From assembly GCA_025024175.1 (NCBI GenBank), contig QCXZ01000001.1, forward strand, positions 19,716,001-19,780,000: 64,000 nucleotides of DNA, in the 5' to 3' direction. Positions 34,529 through 44,480 of the stretch are shown here, in pieces. The first letter of the stretch is position 1. Every line of letters begins with the position of its first letter. A model generated the notes under the pieces. It had not been told where the DNA came from. It ran no database searches and saw only the letters and a program-made list of their open reading frames with translations. The stretch is from Rhyzopertha dominica (Eukaryota > Arthropoda > Insecta > Coleoptera > Bostrichidae). The translations under genes were made by a program, and so were the position numbers.

Positions 34529-35614
34529 ATGCCATCGCAACACTACAGAAGTGCTCAGGGGCAGCCACGGCCGTCCGGAGTTGTTACGAGGAGTGCGCTA
34601 CGTAACAGCAAATTAAGAACAGAACAGTCTGAAGGGGATGAAGATCATAAACACCTACGACCAACTTCCCCAATGTCCGCACAAGCTGAGGCCGCGGCGT
34701 TTCCATTGCCGGCGATAAATGACAGTAGCCCGGATGTGAAAGACTTACATCAAGAAAGGTGGTACAGCTCTTCAGGAGAAGAGGAAGATCCTGCACTATT
34801 AGCGCAGAAGAAACAAAGCCAGCTTTCTTCCCAGCTTCAGGAGAAGTGTTCGTCTGCTACACTGTTAGGAAAATCTGAACTACCAGGTGGGCAATCTTCT
34901 CAAGGTGGGTTATTTGAAGCAAAACAGTATGGACTACCGCCACCGTGTAGTCAGGGTCCAGTGGGCTATAAAATTTCGGATTTAAATATATATAATAATG
35001 CAAATATACAAGAGATAGTCAATCAAACCGTAAAGCTTACTTTAGAGTCTTTGCATTTAGATCGTGTAAATGTAAAAAGTAATATACCATTAAATAATGG
35101 AAATGTCAATGAAACCGAGATACCAAGCTCAAATGTAACTAATATTGATCATGTTGAGGTTGTACGTAGTAGTAGCACTAATATGTTAAACTCGCCGCAA
35201 GCAATGGCAAAAAAATGTTTGCCAGTTTTTAATGACTCCGGTGACCTGCACCCGGTGGATTTCATTACCAAATTAGAAAAAGTAATTATTGCGCATAATA
35301 TGCCGTTTGAGTTTCTAGCTGTTTGGTGCCATGAGCTGTTTGAGGGTAGGGCAAGGTATTGGGCAGACGCTCTGCTGTATTCGTTTCCTAATTTCGCAGC
35401 TTTAAAGTCTTCATTTTTATCTCACTTTTGGAGTCCCACTAAACAAGCAAAAGTTAAGCTTCAGCTCGAAATAGGCAAATACGATAGACGGGATGGAATG
35501 GGTTACGTGGATTATTTTCTAAAGCAAGTTGCTTCGTCTAGATATCTAGAACCCGGTTATTCCGACTCAGAGTTAATAGCCACTTTCCGCCAACAATTTC
35601 CTGTGCTCTTTTAG
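34529..35614 (+). CDS. gag: Gag, main frame, copy 1
   Basis: 361 codons from ATG 34529 (MPSQHYRSAQGQ); an upstream TTG at 34511 is in frame but ATG is the better start. Residues 1-130 are charged, low-complexity sequence; residues 230-361 look like the capsid region (FNDSGDLHPVDFITKLEKVI, ELFEGRARYWADAL, DYFLKQVASSRYLEPGYSDS). The frame stops at TAG 35612-35614 inside the capsid-like region. The natural continuation lies in the -1 frame. Gag would package the element RNA in cytoplasmic particles. Coding strand and spacing (31 bp after the PBS) are normal for the family. Confidence 0.85.
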   Translation: MPSQHYRSAQGQPRPSGVVTRSALRNSKLRTEQSEGDEDHKHLRPTSPMSAQAEAAAFPLPAINDSSPDVKDLHQERWYSSSGEEEDPALLAQKKQSQLSSQLQEKCSSATLLGKSELPGGQSSQGGLFEAKQYGLPPPCSQGPVGYKISDLNIYNNANIQEIVNQTVKLTLESLHLDRVNVKSNIPLNNGNVNETEIPSSNVTNIDHVEVVRSSSTNMLNSPQAMAKKCLPVFNDSGDLHPVDFITKLEKVIIAHNMPFEFLAVWCHELFEGRARYWADALLYSFPNFAALKSSFLSHFWSPTKQAKVKLQLEIGKYDRRDGMGYVDYFLKQVASSRYLEPGYSDSELIATFRQQFPVLF

Positions 35615-35865
35615 GCACGCAGACGGTCAAGGACGCCTTAGATAGGCTTCGTTTGGCAGAGCATTATGAAGCAAACTTTTTGGATTCAACAGAGCTTCAT
35701 AATCGTGCCGGGAATAGACCACCTAATGTAACACGTTTTCCAAATAATACTGGTAATAGTTATCAAGCTAACAATCGGACAGCCCCCAAGGTTAAGCCCG
35801 TCAATTTTATGGCTCAGCCTGAACTTTTCGAAGCCGAGTCAGATTTTCCCAGTTCGGAAAACTAA
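35611..35865 (+). CDS. gag: Gag C-terminal part in the -1 frame, copy 1
   Basis: This frame carries on the capsid-like text that the main gag frame loses: GTQTVKDALDRLRLAEHYEA follows directly if the ribosome slips back one base at the TTTT run 35609-35612. It ends FPSSEN at TAA 35863-35865. No CCHC knuckle is present; only a CPAC pair appears, in the next frame. Either a -1 recoding site, which here lacks a standard slippery heptamer, or a 1-base indel inherited by both copies. Confidence 0.6.
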   Translation, partial: LGTQTVKDALDRLRLAEHYEANFLDSTELHNRAGNRPPNVTRFPNNTGNSYQANNRTAPKVKPVNFMAQPELFEAESDFPSSEN

Positions 35866-38800
35866 CTTGCCCGGCTTGTAAAGGCTCACCGAGTCGGACG
35901 AGTTCCACAAATAGGGCCACTTTTAATGTTTCTCAAATTTTTAATAATCCTAGAGAAGATTTGTTAGCGGAGTGCGAGTTTACCCATTCTTCTGAATCCT
36001 ACCATTCCCCAACAGTTTTGTTAAAAATCAACAGTTGTGATTTTCCTGCACTTTTGGATACTGGTAGTCAAATTTGTGCTTTTTCGGATTTAGTTTGGAA
36101 TAGTTGCCTGGTAGGATCTGATTTTCCCATTTTTCCTATTACAGGAGTACGTGTCTCGGGGGCATTTAAAAATAAATGCCGTAAGATTACGCATCAGGTA
36201 CTTTTGACGTTTAGTATGCTCAATTATACTTTTCAGTTTGAATTTTTCTATATACCTGACTTGGTTTATCCCGTTATCCTCGGAGCTGATTTTCTTCGTA
36301 CCTATCGAGCTAACCTCGATTTAAATGCAGCCGAGTTGTCCTTACAAGTGGGTAACAGAGAAATTCGAATGCCAGAAACTGTTTTTAATCATGCTTTTTC
36401 TCCTCCTACACCACCTGCTATGCGGGTTATTAATGTCGGGGGTATCACACCTTTCCACTTACCTACAGTGGAGGGCTATATTGTTTCACCGAAAATAACA
36501 AATATGGTGAACAATCTTAATCTTACCGAATCTCAGAGGGATGCCTTAACCAAATTGCTTCGTAATCATATTCGCCTGTTTTCGGATAGACCGGGATTAA
36601 CCACTGAATATTTTCATGAAATACATCTAACTGAAGATAAACCTTTTCTTCAGAAACCTTATTCAGTTCCGATCGCTCATCGTCAAGCGGTTGAAGAACA
36701 GATAAAAAGAATGTTGGACTGGGGTGTCATTGAACGGTGTGCCGCTTCTTCATACTGTAGTCCTCTGGTGACCGCGGTTAAAAAAGATGGTTCGGTTAGA
36801 GTGTGTTTAGACGCCCGCCGTCTGAACAGTATAATGGTCCCGGATTCCGAGCTTCCTCGGCCAATTGAAGACATACTTAATACTTTACCTCCCAAAATCA
36901 AATATATGACTTCTCTCGACTTAACTCATTCGTATTGGCAAATACCTTTGCGCGAACAAGATAAACAGTATACTTGTTTTATATATCATACTAAGACTTA
37001 CCGGTTTAAGGTCTTGCCGTTTGGTTTAAAAACCGCTATATCCTCTTTTACTCGTGCCATGGATATCATTCTGGGGTCTGAGTTCAGGGATTTTGTTGTA
37101 TGTTATGTGGACGATTTACTCATCGTTTCAGAATCATTCGAGGACCACATTGAACATTTAAATAAAGTTTTGACTAGGCTCAGTAGTGCAGGTTTTACCT
37201 TACGTCTAGATAAGTGTCATTTCCTGCAATCAGAAATGAAATTCTTGGGTTATATCTTGAACTCTGAGGGATTTAAGCCCGATCCGGGTCGTGTTCGGGC
37301 TGTGCTCGATTTCCCAGTTCCACAAAACAGAAAACAATTGCATGCTTTTTTGGGTTTATGTAATTACGACAGGGGTTTTCATGAGCACTTCGCTACCTTA
37401 TCAGAACCGTTGTTTTATCTTCTCCGAAAAAAGGTCAAGTGGTTTTGGGGTAGTAAGCAGGAGGAATCTTTCAACAGCCTAAAGCAACTCATTAGTCGTG
37501 AGATTCTTTTACAGCGCCCTATTTATGGGGTACCGTTCTGTGTCCAGACTGATGCGTCTGATGTTGGTTTGGGTGCTCAGCTTTATCAAATGGTGGATGG
37601 TTGTAGAAAGACCATTGCTTTTGCCAGTCGTCTTCTTCTAGATCGTGAGCGTTCTTATAGTGTATCGGAGAAGGAAACGCTTGCTGTGGTATGGGCGTTA
37701 AACAAATGGAGAGTCTATCTTTTAGGGTCGCGTTTTTATGTGTACACAGATCATCGTGCTTGCTCTTATCTTAATACTTGTCGTTTACTTTCGCCTCGCA
37801 TCACTCGTTGGGTGCTTGCTCTCCAGGAATATGATTATGAAATTAGATACATTAGTGGAAAAGAAAATATAGTCCCTGATATTCTTTCTCGTGCCCCAGT
37901 ACGGCTAGAATATCCGAGCGATAAGTGTTTTCGGATCTTGACTTTTTCTCTTACGTTGCCGGATTCCCTAAAGTACTTGTTGCGTAACATTGCTACCGAT
38001 CAAAGGGACGACCCTAAACTGAATAGAATCATTCAAGACATTGCCGACCCAAACAATATGGCTCTTGAAACTAAATTCGTCCTTTATAAGGGTGTTCTTT
38101 TTCGCAGACAGAATGGGGATGAACCCTGCCTTTTGTGTGTGCCGTTGTCCAGAGTTAAGGAGTTTATTTCAGGCTTCCATGAAATGATTGGACATTTTGG
38201 TGTCTATAAGACTTGGTCGGCGTTGAGACGCGAAGTTTGGTGGCAGAATATGCACCGGGACGTTAAAAGGGTTCTTAAGTCGTGTGATTTATGCCAAAAA
38301 ACTAAGGCGACAGTTCATCCAAAGCCCATGTTGCAGCCTATTCTACCTGAGGGAACCGGTGATCTCTGGTCCATTGATTTTTATGGCCCACTGCCTCGTT
38401 CTCGAGCGGGCGTAGTCTATCTACTAGTTATCCTTGATATTTTCTCCAAGTACACTTGGCTTTTCCCTCTTAAAAAGGTAAATACCAGGTCAGTTATTTC
38501 ATGTTTAAGGGAGGGAGTTTTTAAAGAATTCGCTCCTCCGCGTCGAATCTTGTCCGATCACGGCACCCAGTTTACTTCGCTTGAGTGGAAAACATTTTGT
38601 CAGTCGCTTAATATGCAAATTATTTATTGTTCAGTTCGCCATCCTCAGGCTAACCCTGTTGAACGCTCTATGCGTGAGCTGGGCCGTCTTTTCAGGGCAT
38701 TTTGTTATAGTAAACAAAAGCGCTGGGCTTGGGAGTTACCTAAGATTCGTGAAGTGCTAAACTCTGTAGTACATGAATCCACGGGATATTCTCCTTGGGA

Positions 38801-39176
38801 GCTACAGACTGGTAGGTGTCCTCCTCGCTTGATACCTGAGATCTTGCAGCTTCCTGATTGTGAGTCTCAACAGGATGCACACGTAAAAATTTTTCTGGCT
38901 CGCGAGTCCTTGCTCTCTCGCGCATCCAAACGAGTTAGTCGTTGTAAATCACGTTTCAGTTTTAATTTTGCTGTGGGCGATTTGGTTCTCCTGAAATCCA
39001 ATCCTGTCTCCTCTGTGTTATCTTCGGAAACAAAAAAGTTATTGCTCCTCTATGAGGGTCCTTACAGGATAAAAAGAATAGTAGGGTTACATACCTACAT
39101 CTTGGAATATAACGATGGCCGATCAGAAAGAGGTCAGTTTCACGCTTCACATTTGAAGCCCTATTATTACCAGTAA
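35823..39176 (+). CDS. pol: Pol polyprotein (PR-RT-RNaseH-IN), copy 1
   Basis: The frame is open from 35823 and overlaps the preceding frame by 43 bp, in -1 relation; GGAAAAC (35856-35862) is a possible but non-standard slip site. Counting from the Leu codon at 35961: aspartic protease DTGS 33-36 with ILG 106-108; reverse transcriptase with D320 and YVDD 382-385; RNase H with TDAS around D531; integrase zinc part H740, H745, C775, C778; catalytic triad D806, D866, E901 (34 residues between the last two, in the HPQANPVER context); GPY motif from G1033. All catalytic residues are present and there are no internal stops. Length, about 1070-1117 residues, is normal. It copies the element RNA and inserts the product. 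Confidence 0.95.
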   Translation, partial: TFRSRVRFSQFGKLTCPACKGSPSRTSSTNRATFNVSQIFNNPREDLLAECEFTHSSESYHSPTVLLKINSCDFPALLDTGSQICAFSDLVWNSCLVGSDFPIFPITGVRVSGAFKNKCRKITHQVLLTFSMLNYTFQFEFFYIPDLVYPVILGADFLRTYRANLDLNAAELSLQVGNREIRMPETVFNHAFSPPTPPAMRVINVGGITPFHLPTVEGYIVSPKITNMVNNLNLTESQRDALTKLLRNHIRLFSDRPGLTTEYFHEIHLTEDKPFLQKPYSVPIAHRQAVEEQIKRMLDWGVIERCAASSYCSPLVTAVKKDGSVRVCLDARRLNSIMVPDSELPRPIEDILNTLPPKIKYMTSLDLTHSYWQIPLREQDKQYTCFIYHTKTYRFKVLPFGLKTAISSFTRAMDIILGSEFRDFVVCYVDDLLIVSESFEDHIEHLNKVLTRLSSAGFTLRLDKCHFLQSEMKFLGYILNSEGFKPDPGRVRAVLDFPVPQNRKQLHAFLGLCNYDRGFHEHFATLSEPLFYLLRKKVKWFWGSKQEESFNSLKQLISREILLQRPIYGVPFCVQTDASDVGLGAQLYQMVDGCRKTIAFASRLLLDRERSYSVSEKETLAVVWALNKWRVYLLGSRFYVYTDHRACSYLNTCRLLSPRITRWVLALQEYDYEIRYISGKENIVPDILSRAPVRLEYPSDKCFRILTFSLTLPDSLKYLLRNIATDQRDDPKLNRIIQDIADPNNMALETKFVLYKGVLFRRQNGDEPCLLCVPLSRVKEFISGFHEMIGHFGVYKTWSALRREVWWQNMHRDVKRVLKSCDLCQKTKATVHPKPMLQPILPEGTGDLWSIDFYGPLPRSRAGVVYLLVILDIFSKYTWLFPLKKVNTRSVISCLREGVFKEFAPPRRILSDHGTQFTSLEWKTFCQSLNMQIIYCSVRHPQANPVERSMRELGRLFRAFCYSKQKRWAWELPKIREVLNSVVHESTGYSPWELQTGRCPPRLIPEILQLPDCESQQDAHVKIFLARESLLSRASKRVSRCKSRFSFNFAVGDLVLLKSNPVSSVLSSETKKLLLLYEGPYRIKRIVGLHTYILEYNDGRSERGQFHASHLKPYYYQ

Positions 39177-39287
39177 TTAATTGCCTTTATATTCTTAATA
39201 GTTTACTTTTGTTAGCGTTTTCGAAAACATTTTTTTTCTTGTCTGAAGTAGTTTCCTTCGCCTTATTTAGTTGTTTTCTTCTACGCT

Positions 39288-39306
39288 AAAAAAAGTCGGG
39301 GGCAGA
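39288..39306 (+). promoter_or_regulatory. Polypurine tract, copy 1
   Basis: AAAAAAAGTCGGGGGCAGA directly abuts LTR 2; purine-rich with two interruptions, the expected plus-strand primer. Confidence 0.8.
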
Positions 39307-39650
39307 TGTGATGTAAATTTGTTGCGTTTACCTCCGACAATGCCTGAAGTGTGCCATGCACATGGATTTTTTGTTTGACGGTTCCTGTCAAACATTCGTT
39401 CTACTCGCTGACAGCCTCATGGTACAGGATTTGTATTTATGCTTTTGAATATAAAACCCTACCTGGTGTCAGGTATGTAATTACTTGGCATTACTATTGC
39501 TGTGCGGCGAGCTGTTTGTATTTTTGTATTACAGCGTGTAGAACAATAAAAAAATACTTGGAACGTTTGCTACTTTCCTTGCTTGGATTGTGCTTCTATC
39601 CGACCGATCCTTTAGAACACCACTACCTTTAAAGGAGGGGTCTCGTTACA
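39307..39650 (+). repeat. LTR 2 (shared central LTR)
   Basis: Identical to LTR 1 as far as compared. It is the 3-prime LTR of unit 1 and the 5-prime LTR of unit 2. TATAAAA at 39450, AATAAA at 39545. Confidence 0.95.
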
Positions 39651-39654
39651 TCTT

Positions 39655-39672
39655 TGGCGCCCAACGTGGGGC
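39655..39672 (+). promoter_or_regulatory. Primer binding site, tRNA-Lys, copy 2
   Basis: Same 18 bases as at 34481. Confidence 0.9.
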
Positions 39673-39702
39673 ATAGGTTGGATATTGAAGTACAACGTCA
39701 TA

Positions 39703-40788
39703 ATGCCATCGCAACACTACAGAAGTGCTCAGGGGCAGCCACGGCCGTCCGGAGTTGTTACGAGGAGTGCGCTACGTAACAGCAAATTAAGAACAGAACA
39801 GTCTGAAGGGGATGAAGATCATAAACACCTACGACCAACTTCCCCAATGTCCGCACAAGCTGAGGCCGCGGCGTTTCCATTGCCGGCGATAAATGACAGT
39901 AGCCCGGATGTGAAAGACTTACATCAAGAAAGGTGGTACAGCTCTTCAGGAGAAGAGGAAGATCCTGCACTATTAGCGCAGAAGAAACAAAGCCAGCTTT
40001 CTTCCCAGCTTCAGGAGAAGTGTTCGTCTGCTACACTGTTAGGAAAATCTGAACTACCAGGTGGGCAATCTTCTCAAGGTGGGTTATTTGAAGCAAAACA
40101 GTATGGACTACCGCCACCGTGTAGTCAGGGTCCAGTGGGCTATAAAATTTCGGATTTAAATATATATAATAATGCAAATATACAAGAGATAGTCAATCAA
40201 ACCGTAAAGCTTACTTTAGAGTCTTTGCATTTAGATCGTGTAAATGTAAAAAGTAATATACCATTAAATAATGGAAATGTCAATGAAACCGAGATACCAA
40301 GCTCAAATGTAACTAATATTGATCATGTTGAGGTTGTACGTAGTAGTAGCACTAATATGTTAAACTCGCCGCAAGCAATGGCAAAAAAATGTTTGCCAGT
40401 TTTTAATGACTCCGGTGACCTGCACCCGGTGGATTTCATTACCAAATTAGAAAAAGTAATTATTGCGCATAATATGCCGTTTGAGTTTCTAGCTGTTTGG
40501 TGCCATGAGCTGTTTGAGGGTAGGGCAAGGTATTGGGCAGACGCTCTGCTGTATTCGTTTCCTAATTTCGCAGCTTTAAAGTCTTCATTTTTATCTCACT
40601 TTTGGAGTCCCACTAAACAAGCAAAAGTTAAGCTTCAGCTCGAAATAGGCAAATACGATAGACGGGATGGAATGGGTTACGTGGATTATTTTCTAAAGCA
40701 AGTTGCTTCGTCTAGATATCTAGAACCCGGTTATTCCGACTCAGAGTTAATAGCCACTTTCCGCCAACAATTTCCTGTGCTCTTTTAG
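39703..40788 (+). CDS. gag: Gag, main frame, copy 2
   Basis: Residue for residue the same 361-codon frame as 34529-35614, with the same stop in the capsid-like region. That the lesion or recoding point is shared means it predates the duplication. Confidence 0.85.
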   Translation: MPSQHYRSAQGQPRPSGVVTRSALRNSKLRTEQSEGDEDHKHLRPTSPMSAQAEAAAFPLPAINDSSPDVKDLHQERWYSSSGEEEDPALLAQKKQSQLSSQLQEKCSSATLLGKSELPGGQSSQGGLFEAKQYGLPPPCSQGPVGYKISDLNIYNNANIQEIVNQTVKLTLESLHLDRVNVKSNIPLNNGNVNETEIPSSNVTNIDHVEVVRSSSTNMLNSPQAMAKKCLPVFNDSGDLHPVDFITKLEKVIIAHNMPFEFLAVWCHELFEGRARYWADALLYSFPNFAALKSSFLSHFWSPTKQAKVKLQLEIGKYDRRDGMGYVDYFLKQVASSRYLEPGYSDSELIATFRQQFPVLF

Positions 40789-41039
40789 GCACGCAGACGG
40801 TCAAGGACGCCTTAGATAGGCTTCGTTTGGCAGAGCATTATGAAGCAAACTTTTTGGATTCAACAGAGCTTCATAATCGTGCCGGGAATAGACCACCTAA
40901 TGTAACACGTTTTCCAAATAATACTGGTAATAGTTATCAAGCTAACAATCGGACAGCCCCCAAGGTTAAGCCCGTCAATTTTATGGCTCAGCCTGAACTT
41001 TTCGAAGCCGAGTCAGATTTTCCCAGTTCGGAAAACTAA
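40785..41039 (+). CDS. gag: Gag C-terminal part in the -1 frame, copy 2
   Basis: Exact counterpart of 35611-35865; ends at the same TAA, 43 bp into the pol frame. Confidence 0.6.
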   Translation, partial: LGTQTVKDALDRLRLAEHYEANFLDSTELHNRAGNRPPNVTRFPNNTGNSYQANNRTAPKVKPVNFMAQPELFEAESDFPSSEN

Positions 41040-44000
41040 CTTGCCCGGCTTGTAAAGGCTCACCGAGTCGGACGAGTTCCACAAATAGGGCCACTTTTAA
41101 TGTTTCTCAAATTTTTAATAATCCTAGAGAAGATTTGTTAGCGGAGTGCGAGTTTACCCATTCTTCTGAATCCTACCATTCCCCAACAGTTTTGTTAAAA
41201 ATCAACAGTTGTGATTTTCCTGCACTTTTGGATACTGGTAGTCAAATTTGTGCTTTTTCGGATTTAGTTTGGAATAGTTGCCTGGTAGGATCTGATTTTC
41301 CCATTTTTCCTATTACAGGAGTACGTGTCTCGGGGGCATTTAAAAATAAATGCCGTAAGATTACGCATCAGGTACTTTTGACGTTTAGTATGCTCAATTA
41401 TACTTTTCAGTTTGAATTTTTCTATATACCTGACTTGGTTTATCCCGTTATCCTCGGAGCTGATTTTCTTCGTACCTATCGAGCTAACCTCGATTTAAAT
41501 GCAGCCGAGTTGTCCTTACAAGTGGGTAACAGAGAAATTCGAATGCCAGAAACTGTTTTTAATCATGCTTTTTCTCCTCCTACACCACCTGCTATGCGGG
41601 TTATTAATGTCGGGGGTATCACACCTTTCCACTTACCTACAGTGGAGGGCTATATTGTTTCACCGAAAATAACAAATATGGTGAACAATCTTAATCTTAC
41701 CGAATCTCAGAGGGATGCCTTAACCAAATTGCTTCGTAATCATATTCGCCTGTTTTCGGATAGACCGGGATTAACCACTGAATATTTTCATGAAATACAT
41801 CTAACTGAAGATAAACCTTTTCTTCAGAAACCTTATTCAGTTCCGATCGCTCATCGTCAAGCGGTTGAAGAACAGATAAAAAGAATGTTGGACTGGGGTG
41901 TCATTGAACGGTGTGCCGCTTCTTCATACTGTAGTCCTCTGGTGACCGCGGTTAAAAAAGATGGTTCGGTTAGAGTGTGTTTAGACGCCCGCCGTCTGAA
42001 CAGTATAATGGTCCCGGATTCCGAGCTTCCTCGGCCAATTGAAGACATACTTAATACTTTACCTCCCAAAATCAAATATATGACTTCTCTCGACTTAACT
42101 CATTCGTATTGGCAAATACCTTTGCGCGAACAAGATAAACAGTATACTTGTTTTATATATCATACTAAGACTTACCGGTTTAAGGTCTTGCCGTTTGGTT
42201 TAAAAACCGCTATATCCTCTTTTACTCGTGCCATGGATATCATTCTGGGGTCTGAGTTCAGGGATTTTGTTGTATGTTATGTGGACGATTTACTCATCGT
42301 TTCAGAATCATTCGAGGACCACATTGAACATTTAAATAAAGTTTTGACTAGGCTCAGTAGTGCAGGTTTTACCTTACGTCTAGATAAGTGTCATTTCCTG
42401 CAATCAGAAATGAAATTCTTGGGTTATATCTTGAACTCTGAGGGATTTAAGCCCGATCCGGGTCGTGTTCGGGCTGTGCTCGATTTCCCAGTTCCACAAA
42501 ACAGAAAACAATTGCATGCTTTTTTGGGTTTATGTAATTACGACAGGGGTTTTCATGAGCACTTCGCTACCTTATCAGAACCGTTGTTTTATCTTCTCCG
42601 AAAAAAGGTCAAGTGGTTTTGGGGTAGTAAGCAGGAGGAATCTTTCAACAGCCTAAAGCAACTCATTAGTCGTGAGATTCTTTTACAGCGCCCTATTTAT
42701 GGGGTACCGTTCTGTGTCCAGACTGATGCGTCTGATGTTGGTTTGGGTGCTCAGCTTTATCAAATGGTGGATGGTTGTAGAAAGACCATTGCTTTTGCCA
42801 GTCGTCTTCTTCTAGATCGTGAGCGTTCTTATAGTGTATCGGAGAAGGAAACGCTTGCTGTGGTATGGGCGTTAAACAAATGGAGAGTCTATCTTTTAGG
42901 GTCGCGTTTTTATGTGTACACAGATCATCGTGCTTGCTCTTATCTTAATACTTGTCGTTTACTTTCGCCTCGCATCACTCGTTGGGTGCTTGCTCTCCAG
43001 GAATATGATTATGAAATTAGATACATTAGTGGAAAAGAAAATATAGTCCCTGATATTCTTTCTCGTGCCCCAGTACGGCTAGAATATCCGAGCGATAAGT
43101 GTTTTCGGATCTTGACTTTTTCTCTTACGTTGCCGGATTCCCTAAAGTACTTGTTGCGTAACATTGCTACCGATCAAAGGGACGACCCTAAACTGAATAG
43201 AATCATTCAAGACATTGCCGACCCAAACAATATGGCTCTTGAAACTAAATTCGTCCTTTATAAGGGTGTTCTTTTTCGCAGACAGAATGGGGATGAACCC
43301 TGCCTTTTGTGTGTGCCGTTGTCCAGAGTTAAGGAGTTTATTTCAGGCTTCCATGAAATGATTGGACATTTTGGTGTCTATAAGACTTGGTCGGCGTTGA
43401 GACGCGAAGTTTGGTGGCAGAATATGCACCGGGACGTTAAAAGGGTTCTTAAGTCGTGTGATTTATGCCAAAAAACTAAGGCGACAGTTCATCCAAAGCC
43501 CATGTTGCAGCCTATTCTACCTGAGGGAACCGGTGATCTCTGGTCCATTGATTTTTATGGCCCACTGCCTCGTTCTCGAGCGGGCGTAGTCTATCTACTA
43601 GTTATCCTTGATATTTTCTCCAAGTACACTTGGCTTTTCCCTCTTAAAAAGGTAAATACCAGGTCAGTTATTTCATGTTTAAGGGAGGGAGTTTTTAAAG
43701 AATTCGCTCCTCCGCGTCGAATCTTGTCCGATCACGGCACCCAGTTTACTTCGCTTGAGTGGAAAACATTTTGTCAGTCGCTTAATATGCAAATTATTTA
43801 TTGTTCAGTTCGCCATCCTCAGGCTAACCCTGTTGAACGCTCTATGCGTGAGCTGGGCCGTCTTTTCAGGGCATTTTGTTATAGTAAACAAAAGCGCTGG
43901 GCTTGGGAGTTACCTAAGATTCGTGAAGTGCTAAACTCTGTAGTACATGAATCCACGGGATATTCTCCTTGGGAGCTACAGACTGGTAGGTGTCCTCCTC

Positions 44001-44350
44001 GCTTGATACCTGAGATCTTGCAGCTTCCTGATTGTGAGTCTCAACAGGATGCACACGTAAAAATTTTTCTGGCTCGCGAGTCCTTGCTCTCTCGCGCATC
44101 CAAACGAGTTAGTCGTTGTAAATCACGTTTCAGTTTTAATTTTGCTGTGGGCGATTTGGTTCTCCTGAAATCCAATCCTGTCTCCTCTGTGTTATCTTCG
44201 GAAACAAAAAAGTTATTGCTCCTCTATGAGGGTCCTTACAGGATAAAAAGAATAGTAGGGTTACATACCTACATCTTGGAATATAACGATGGCCGATCAG
44301 AAAGAGGTCAGTTTCACGCTTCACATTTGAAGCCCTATTATTACCAGTAA
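40997..44350 (+). CDS. pol: Pol polyprotein (PR-RT-RNaseH-IN), copy 2
   Basis: Identical protein to copy 1, so DTGS, YVDD, RNase H acids, HHCC and D-D-E are all present. The stop at 44348-44350 is followed by 130 bp of untranslated DNA up to LTR 3, which leaves no room for env. Confidence 0.95.
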   Translation, partial: TFRSRVRFSQFGKLTCPACKGSPSRTSSTNRATFNVSQIFNNPREDLLAECEFTHSSESYHSPTVLLKINSCDFPALLDTGSQICAFSDLVWNSCLVGSDFPIFPITGVRVSGAFKNKCRKITHQVLLTFSMLNYTFQFEFFYIPDLVYPVILGADFLRTYRANLDLNAAELSLQVGNREIRMPETVFNHAFSPPTPPAMRVINVGGITPFHLPTVEGYIVSPKITNMVNNLNLTESQRDALTKLLRNHIRLFSDRPGLTTEYFHEIHLTEDKPFLQKPYSVPIAHRQAVEEQIKRMLDWGVIERCAASSYCSPLVTAVKKDGSVRVCLDARRLNSIMVPDSELPRPIEDILNTLPPKIKYMTSLDLTHSYWQIPLREQDKQYTCFIYHTKTYRFKVLPFGLKTAISSFTRAMDIILGSEFRDFVVCYVDDLLIVSESFEDHIEHLNKVLTRLSSAGFTLRLDKCHFLQSEMKFLGYILNSEGFKPDPGRVRAVLDFPVPQNRKQLHAFLGLCNYDRGFHEHFATLSEPLFYLLRKKVKWFWGSKQEESFNSLKQLISREILLQRPIYGVPFCVQTDASDVGLGAQLYQMVDGCRKTIAFASRLLLDRERSYSVSEKETLAVVWALNKWRVYLLGSRFYVYTDHRACSYLNTCRLLSPRITRWVLALQEYDYEIRYISGKENIVPDILSRAPVRLEYPSDKCFRILTFSLTLPDSLKYLLRNIATDQRDDPKLNRIIQDIADPNNMALETKFVLYKGVLFRRQNGDEPCLLCVPLSRVKEFISGFHEMIGHFGVYKTWSALRREVWWQNMHRDVKRVLKSCDLCQKTKATVHPKPMLQPILPEGTGDLWSIDFYGPLPRSRAGVVYLLVILDIFSKYTWLFPLKKVNTRSVISCLREGVFKEFAPPRRILSDHGTQFTSLEWKTFCQSLNMQIIYCSVRHPQANPVERSMRELGRLFRAFCYSKQKRWAWELPKIREVLNSVVHESTGYSPWELQTGRCPPRLIPEILQLPDCESQQDAHVKIFLARESLLSRASKRVSRCKSRFSFNFAVGDLVLLKSNPVSSVLSSETKKLLLLYEGPYRIKRIVGLHTYILEYNDGRSERGQFHASHLKPYYYQ

Positions 44351-44461
44351 TTAATTGCCTTTATATTCTTAATAGTTTACTTTTGTTAGCGTTTTCGAAA
44401 ACATTTTTTTTCTTGTCTGAAGTAGTTTCCTTCGCCTTATTTAGTTGTTTTCTTCTACGCT

Positions 44462-44480
44462 AAAAAAAGTCGGGGGCAGA
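44462..44480 (+). promoter_or_regulatory. Polypurine tract, copy 2
   Basis: Same purine-rich sequence as 39288-39306, abutting LTR 3. Confidence 0.8.

Noticed and set aside
36683..39150. Minus-strand and +1/+2 frames of 60-72 codons inside gypsy pol, repeated 5174 bp later
   Set aside because: Shadows of the pol frame; no motif of their own.
39177..39306. Possible env frame after pol
   Set aside because: Only 130 bp separate the pol stop from the LTR, too short for any envelope gene.
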